This document shows, one piece after another, positions 8,390 to 12,274 of a stretch of DNA of 12,274 nt. The position numbers and the translations under genes were made by a program. The notes under the pieces are model-generated. The model saw only the letters and a list, made by a program, of their open reading frames with translations. It ran no database searches and was not told the DNA's origin. The DNA comes from an uncultured Collinsella sp. (GTDB lineage Bacteria; Actinomycetota; Coriobacteriia; Coriobacteriales; Coriobacteriaceae), in the NCBI GenBank assembly GCA_902476475.1, contig CABSDO010000060.1, positions 1 through 12,274 of the forward strand. Direction: 5' to 3'. Every line of letters starts with the position of its first letter. Positions within the stretch are counted from its first letter, which is position 1.

Positions 8390-8503
8390 TTTTATGGTTA
8401 TTGGTGTGTTGAACAAATAATGTTGGATGCACCGCAATTATCGCGTGGATTATTTTGGGATAACCGTTCGTCGACCTTTTTGTAAACCTTGAATCGCCGC
8501 ATG

Positions 8504-8527
8504 AGCAACACTTGTACTATTGTTGCT
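8504..8527. promoter_or_regulatory. Short inverted repeat in the leader region of regulator C
   Basis: AGCAACA (8504-8510) and TGTTGCT (8521-8527) are perfect 7-base inverted arms separated by 10 bases. The spacing would suit a dimeric repressor, or a small RNA hairpin. Nothing similar precedes regulators A or B. It could be chance in a 247-base gap. Confidence 0.3.
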
Positions 8528-8560
8528 TGTGGCGACCGCACATCCGTTCCGCCGAACCCT

Positions 8561-8579
8561 TGTCAGACTATGGTCCGCT
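8561..8579 (+). promoter_or_regulatory. Degenerate version of the GTCACG direct repeat upstream of regulator C
   Basis: TGTCAGA followed by GGTCCGCT keeps the two GTC cores exactly 11 bases apart (8562 and 8573). The second core is 64 bases before the ATG of C, matching 65 in A and 69 in B. The repeat has lost the CG of the first copy and an A in the second. It overlaps TATAAC (8579-8584), a possible -10. The positional match is the main argument; the sequence match alone is weak. Confidence 0.35.
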
Positions 8580-8636
8580 ATAACTGCTCGCCCTTTCGTA
8601 TGGGGCAAGGATCTTATCCGAAAGAATGGTTGAAGC

Positions 8637-10253
8637 ATGGGATACATTGGTGGGACCGAGGCTGTTCTTGATGCGAACGCTAGCTTCGTGGATCGTCTAG
8701 GCGGTTTTTACTGCAGATGCGTTTTGGACGGCGCCACGCGCTTGGAGTTTGCCAGCCAGGGGCTGTGCAAGATACTGGGATACCAGAGGGACGAGCTCTT
8801 TAGCATTACCGAGGGCATATTCGAGGCCTTGGTCCATCCCGATGACAGAGAGTCCCACCTTGCTTTTACGCGGCGCTTGTCCAAGGCGGAAGGAAATGCA
8901 AGTGCGGCGTACCGTCTGATAGCAAAAGACGGTGCCGTAATTTTCGTACACGAGATTGCGGTATCGAGTATGGGCGACGACGGCGTCATGAGAAACACCT
9001 CGATTGCATTCGAAGATCGCGTTTGGCAAGAAGCAGCACCGGGCATATGCAACGAGGACTTTTCTGTCATGAAAGTGTTTGGAGATAGGAGCATAACGAT
9101 TGCCTGCTCCAACGATTATCCAAAAGACCTATTAAGGATTGACTCTCGCATCGATCATTCCGGTCTTTTGGATTTTATTGTCTTGGCGGATCGGGCGCGT
9201 GTAGGCGAGATGCTCGGCGAAGCATATGCCCAGGTGGCGCCCATTGCGGATGTATGTACGCTCGTGTCTGCCGATGGGACCCCTCATGCGTGCAGAATTT
9301 GGGTTGAGTGCGTCCGCAAGAAGGATACGAAGAAAGACTCACTATTTTGCGTTAAGGCGGCGAGCACGCCTGACAGTGACGTGGAGTTCCAAGAGCTGCT
9401 TTCATTGAGTAAAAAACTACTTGCTAGCTTTGCCGATGATCTGTTCGAGTTTGACAAGTCGGACAATTCGATAACGTGTATCGCACGGAGGGACAGGGGC
9501 GTTTCCAGCTTTTCTCTCAACATAAGAGTGTTTGCAGACGATATGATTGAGCGTCTCCTGTCCTTTGTGAGCCCAAGAGATAAAGAGCGTGTGAGGGGGT
9601 TTTGCAATTGTTCACGATTGGCTTCGCTTGGAGAAGATGGCCCTCATACGGATAAGATCACGTTTGCGCTGGGCGATGCAGCTGGATGCACAAAAGCCGC
9701 TACGCTTGTTATGGTATCGGCGTCGAAGAGCAAATCCTATATTGGTTTTCGCTTTGAGACGGCCGCTGGCGATTCCGGCGTCAGCCATGCGCCACAAGAG
9801 AATGGTCGCAGTATTGTCGTCAGGCTTTTCGGCCCCTTTAGTTTGTCCGTAGACGGCAGGGCTATCAATATACGTTCCGAGAAGGCCAAAGAGTTGCTTG
9901 CCCTTCTGGTGGAGCGCCGCGGTTCTTTCGTGTCTTCCCGCGAGGCTATTGCGATGCTATGGGAGTGCGAGCCAAATAAGACAACGCGGGCAAGGTACCG
10001 CAAGACGGCCTCGCGACTTATGACTGAGCTTGGCAGAAACGGCATCGACTATATAGTCGAAAGCGATCGTGGGGCGCGCAGAATCGTTCCAGAGTGTATT
10101 GAATGTGACTACTACGACTATCGTGACGGAATCGGCAGTTTACCGACGGGGGGGGGGGCTTCCCGAGTATGCCTGGTCGGAGTTTATTTCGCTATAAGAG
10201 GCTCGTTTGACCGTGTGAGGCGTGGGACGCTGACCGCCGCCGTTGTGATGTGA
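8637..10253 (+). CDS. Regulator C: PAS/SARP-like paralogue with tail shifted out of frame by a poly-G run
   Basis: This is the third tandem paralogue, 538 residues as read. It has a PAS_3-like domain (about 23-127, with V-H-P-D-D and Y-R-L-I-A-K-D-G), two diverged PAS-like repeats (about 142-242 and 263-374), and a SARP-type winged helix (about 392-486) nearly identical to that of B. An in-frame TGA at 8631-8633 sits just before the ATG at 8637, which fixes the earliest start; the ribosome site is weak (GAAAGAA). After D-Y-Y-D-Y-R-D-G the frame enters eleven G bases (10148-10158), and the following 31 residues match nothing in A or B. With one G fewer, translation gives L-P-E-Y-A-W-S-E-F-I-S-L and stops at 10195-10197, a 519-residue protein of the same length as B. 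The short tail is therefore the ancestral end. The altered form may be phase-variable, mutant or a sequencing error. Confidence 0.85.
   Translation: MGYIGGTEAVLDANASFVDRLGGFYCRCVLDGATRLEFASQGLCKILGYQRDELFSITEGIFEALVHPDDRESHLAFTRRLSKAEGNASAAYRLIAKDGAVIFVHEIAVSSMGDDGVMRNTSIAFEDRVWQEAAPGICNEDFSVMKVFGDRSITIACSNDYPKDLLRIDSRIDHSGLLDFIVLADRARVGEMLGEAYAQVAPIADVCTLVSADGTPHACRIWVECVRKKDTKKDSLFCVKAASTPDSDVEFQELLSLSKKLLASFADDLFEFDKSDNSITCIARRDRGVSSFSLNIRVFADDMIERLLSFVSPRDKERVRGFCNCSRLASLGEDGPHTDKITFALGDAAGCTKAATLVMVSASKSKSYIGFRFETAAGDSGVSHAPQENGRSIVVRLFGPFSLSVDGRAINIRSEKAKELLALLVERRGSFVSSREAIAMLWECEPNKTTRARYRKTASRLMTELGRNGIDYIVESDRGARRIVPECIECDYYDYRDGIGSLPTGGGASRVCLVGVYFAIRGSFDRVRRGTLTAAVVM
10148..10158 (+). 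repeat. Homopolymer run of 11 G within regulator C (candidate slippage switch)
   Basis: Eleven consecutive G sit between the codons for Pro-Thr and the conserved tail. Ten or seven G restore the tail found in paralogues A and B; eleven send it into another frame that stops at 10253. Long G runs are the usual substrate of slipped-strand phase variation and also a common site of sequencing error. Confidence 0.85.
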
Positions 10254-10311
10254 AATCTGAATAGCGTTCCTACTTGTCACATTTGCTGAAAATGATGCGC
10301 CGCGTCCGCCC

Positions 10312-10328
10312 AGCGTGACAGTCACGCT
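10312..10328. promoter_or_regulatory. Perfect GTCACGCT palindrome upstream of the surface-protein gene
   Basis: AGCGTGAC (10312-10319) and GTCACGCT (10321-10328) are exact reverse complements around one base. The right arm equals the second half of the elements before regulators A and B. Further GTCAC copies lie at 10276-10280 and 10341-10345, giving four half-sites in 70 bases, 83-152 bases before the ATG. A candidate operator for the PAS regulators. The following TTT means a weak terminator for regulator C is an alternative. Confidence 0.55.
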
Positions 10329-10370
10329 TTGACCAAGGGCGTCACAGCCGATTCATACCATATCCGTAAG

Positions 10371-10385
10371 GGTCTAAATGAGACC
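10371..10385. promoter_or_regulatory. Short inverted repeat before the surface-protein gene
   Basis: GGTCT (10371-10375) and AGACC (10381-10385) are perfect 5-base arms around five bases. TATAAG at 10400-10405 downstream could be a -10 element, but no good -35 lies at the right distance. It could be part of an operator or chance. Confidence 0.2.
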
Positions 10386-10427
10386 GAGGAATAGTTGCTT
10401 ATAAGGCAGCGAACGGATTGAGACGGT

Positions 10428-10787
10428 ATGATGACGAGTCGAAATACCAAGCGCAATAAGATGATGGCGGGGGCGATCCTGTCTATTTGTTTTGCAACGA
10501 TGCTTGCTATGCCGCTTGTCGCACGTGCTGCAGGGGATAACGGCTGGCAAATCGTGAGCGGGCGCTACGACGCATCGCATAAGACGAGTGAGGGTATTGC
10601 AGCGGATCAGCTCGGCAGCTACGGCTGGGTTGAGTCAGCTGACGGTGGTGTTCGTGTGAGCAAGACCGTCGAGCCCACCGGCGTCGAGGACGAGTTCATC
10701 GTGCACCTCTCGGTGGACACCTGCGCCGTCTCCTCGCAGCAGACTGACTATTATACGTTTTCACGACTGCTCCATACCAAGGCGTGA
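10428..10787 (+). pseudogene. Secreted SpaA/Cna-B surface protein, N-terminal fragment before a frameshift
   Basis: This is the first 119 codons of a surface adhesin or pilin-like gene. A signal peptide is clear: a basic start (Arg5, Lys8, Arg9, Lys11), a hydrophobic core (about residues 14-31) and an Ala-Arg-Ala site at 32-34. The mature part resembles the start of Cna-B adhesins, with V-S-K-T-V-E-P-T-G followed by D-E-F-I-V-H-L-S-V-D-T. The frame stops at 10785-10787. Sequence that reads as its natural continuation lies in another frame, open from 10748. Adding one T to the four-T run at 10758-10761 would join them as Y-T-F-F-T-T-A-P-Y-Q. The break must lie between the downstream-frame TGA at 10745 and the stop at 10785. 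The ATG-ATG start has only a weak ribosome site. The gene may be phase-off, a pseudogene or a sequence error. Confidence 0.75.
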
Positions 10788-12274
10788 CATCCAACTGGGC
10801 GCACGGCATGACGCCGGGTACTGTGACCGGCTCCGTCAACGGCAGCAGGATTGACGTAACGGGAAACGCCGGATCGAATTACGGCAAGTCGGGCGTCTTT
10901 GATATCCAGTACCCAGCGGGGATGACCATCGCCAAGAATGTAAGGCTATATTGGAGTCAGGCAAACAACGTCACGATTTTCCTGGAGCTTGACGAGAGCC
11001 ACTATGTCCTTATGGGCGTTCAGGTTAGTAAGGACTCTCATAATACGGTTGTCCTCTCGGATGAAGCGTATAACCTTATCAACGAGAAGATCAAGGGCCA
11101 GGTCAAGCCGGGTCCCGCGCCCACCCTCAACTCGGTGACGGACGTCATGGGCGGCAACATCGAGTTCCTGGGCTCCATCAACGCTGACGCCGGTTCGGCG
11201 AGCTTCGACGATGGCACCTCGACACTCACTTGGAGCCCGCAGTACTCCGGCTCGGCAAAGAAAGTCGTCGAGGATCCCGTCTACGATTACGAGTACACCG
11301 ATAGCGGTGCGGTTGCCAAGCTCACCATCACGCAGAAGACCTGGTACTACGGGGCCGCCTCGCTCACGTACAAGGTGCGCCTGAAGACCGGGGAGGGCTT
11401 TGCGAGCTCCTACGACCCCGACGAGGTGACCAACCCGTACTTTACGAACGACCGCGCCACCCTCGACTACACCTACAGTACGTACAACAAGGACGATAAC
11501 CAGTTCCACGAGCATCCCAACGCCATGTGCGACTTCCCAAAACCGGAGGTCAAGGGGATAACGTACGACCTGAGGGCGCTCAAATGGAACGCGGACGACG
11601 GCGCGCCGCTGACGGGCGCCACGTTCAGGCTCACGCGCACGTGGACCGACTCCGACGGCGTCGCACGCAACGACGTCGTGCGCGACGACCTCGTCTCGGG
11701 CGAAGACGGCTACGTGACGGTGATGGGTCTTCCCTGGGGCGACTATACGCTCGAGGAGATTGCGGCGCCGACGGGCTTTGTGCTTCCTCAGGATACGGTA
11801 CGCACCTTTAGTCTGTGCTACACCAACAATAGTTCTGGGCTCGTCGCATCGACGATCTCGCCCGCCGACGCAAACCGCGCCATGAGCGCGTCCGAGCCGG
11901 CGCACATCGACAACGAGCGCGTGAAGACGGATGTCTCATTGGTCAAGGTCAATGCTAACGACACGTCTAAGAAACTATCCGGTGCAAAGTTCTCGCTTTA
12001 CAAGGATGACGGTGACGGCGTCTTCGACCGCGCGACGGACAAGCTGGTCTTCGCAGACTGTGAGACCGGGAGCGACGGCAAGGTCACGTTCCCTAAGCTG
12101 ACCGTCGGCACCTACTTCCTCGTTGAGACCAACACCCCCGCGGGCTACCAAATCAACGACGAGGTCTTCCGCATCCGGGTGTTCGACGTCGCCGGCCAGG
12201 CGGGCGGGGCGGCAGGCAATATGATCCAAGTCGGCAAGGCAGATGGGTCGGACATGCGCGCCCCCGATCCCCCG
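10784..12274 (+). pseudogene. SpaA/Cna-B surface protein, main part after the frameshift (runs off the window)
   Basis: This frame is open without stops from 10748 to the window end, about 509 codons. The first possible start inside it is GTG 10784, then ATG 10808, and neither would give a signal peptide, so it is read as the rest of the gene beginning at 10428. A beta-rich N-terminal region rich in Tyr, Thr and Asn comes first. A SpaA/Cna-B domain follows from about 11579 to 11920, with a Lys at 11582, the strand L-T-G-A-T-F-R-L, Y-T-L-E-E-I-A-A-P-T-G-F with Glu at 11756, and a closing I-D-N with Asn at 11912. A second domain starts near 11930, with Lys at 11945 in L-V-K-V-N, L-S-G-A-K-F-S-L-Y, and L-V-E-T-N-T-P-A-G-Y with Glu at 12125. 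Lys-Asn isopeptide bonds catalysed by this Glu are the family rule. A sortase LPxTG end, if present, would be beyond the window. Confidence 0.8.

Noticed and set aside
8626..8697. Alternative ATG at 8626 for regulator C
   Set aside because: It is in another frame and stops after about 24 codons. The frame from 8637 continues into the PAS domain.
10745..10787. Programmed -1 ribosomal frameshifting in the surface-protein gene
   Set aside because: The codons A-C-G T-T-T T-C-A do not form an X-XXY-YYZ slippery heptamer and no obvious downstream pseudoknot or stem was seen.
10946..11905. A 319-codon open frame on the minus strand opposite the surface-protein gene
   Set aside because: The plus strand encodes clear SpaA/Cna-B motifs here. 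The minus product is rich in Arg and Val without recognisable motifs and could be miscalled only because the plus gene is frameshifted.
1..12274. CRISPR arrays, tRNA or rRNA genes, insertion sequences
   Set aside because: No spaced repeat array, cloverleaf-like sequence, transposase motif or terminal inverted repeats with target duplications were seen.

Overview
The window reads as chromosome from a high-GC Gram-positive bacterium, most like a Coriobacteriia gut species such as Collinsella. This is inferred from three things: the addB-addA pair in GC-rich coding, regulators with a Firmicutes/Coriobacteria-style SARP-like DNA-binding end, and a secreted Cna-B/SpaA-type surface protein. No marker gene settles the species.

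All genes lie on the + strand. Positions 1-4917 hold the end of addB and a complete addA, the two subunits of the AddAB helicase-nuclease that resects double-strand breaks for RecA-dependent repair. They are two bases apart and surely co-transcribed. A long nested palindrome (4928-4990) follows addA.

Positions 5105-10253 hold three tandem paralogues of about 520 residues, called A, B and C here. Each has an N-terminal PAS domain, two more diverged PAS-like segments, and a C-terminal winged helix of the SARP/BTAD-regulator type ending in a short conserved Glu-Tyr-x-Trp-x-Glu tail. They have no membrane segment or receiver domain, so they look like cytoplasmic one-component sensors. A and B carry the same 20-base upstream element, a GTCACG direct repeat with an 11-bp period, at nearly the same distance from their start codons. 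C has a decayed version at the same place. C contains a run of eleven G just before the conserved tail, and the run puts the tail out of frame.

Positions 10428-12274 hold the start of a large secreted adhesin or pilin-like protein. It has a signal peptide, an N-terminal region and two SpaA/Cna-B domains, and runs off the window. Its reading frame is broken by an apparent one-base loss near 10758. Its upstream region carries a perfect palindrome made of the same GTCACGCT half-site.

The simplest reading is a sensory-regulatory cassette of three duplicated PAS regulators that probably control themselves, and possibly the adjacent surface protein, through a shared GTCACG operator. Two of the four genes in this cassette carry homopolymer-linked frameshifts, which points to phase variation or to sequencing error. 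The regulatory link is a hypothesis drawn from sequence, not a demonstrated fact.
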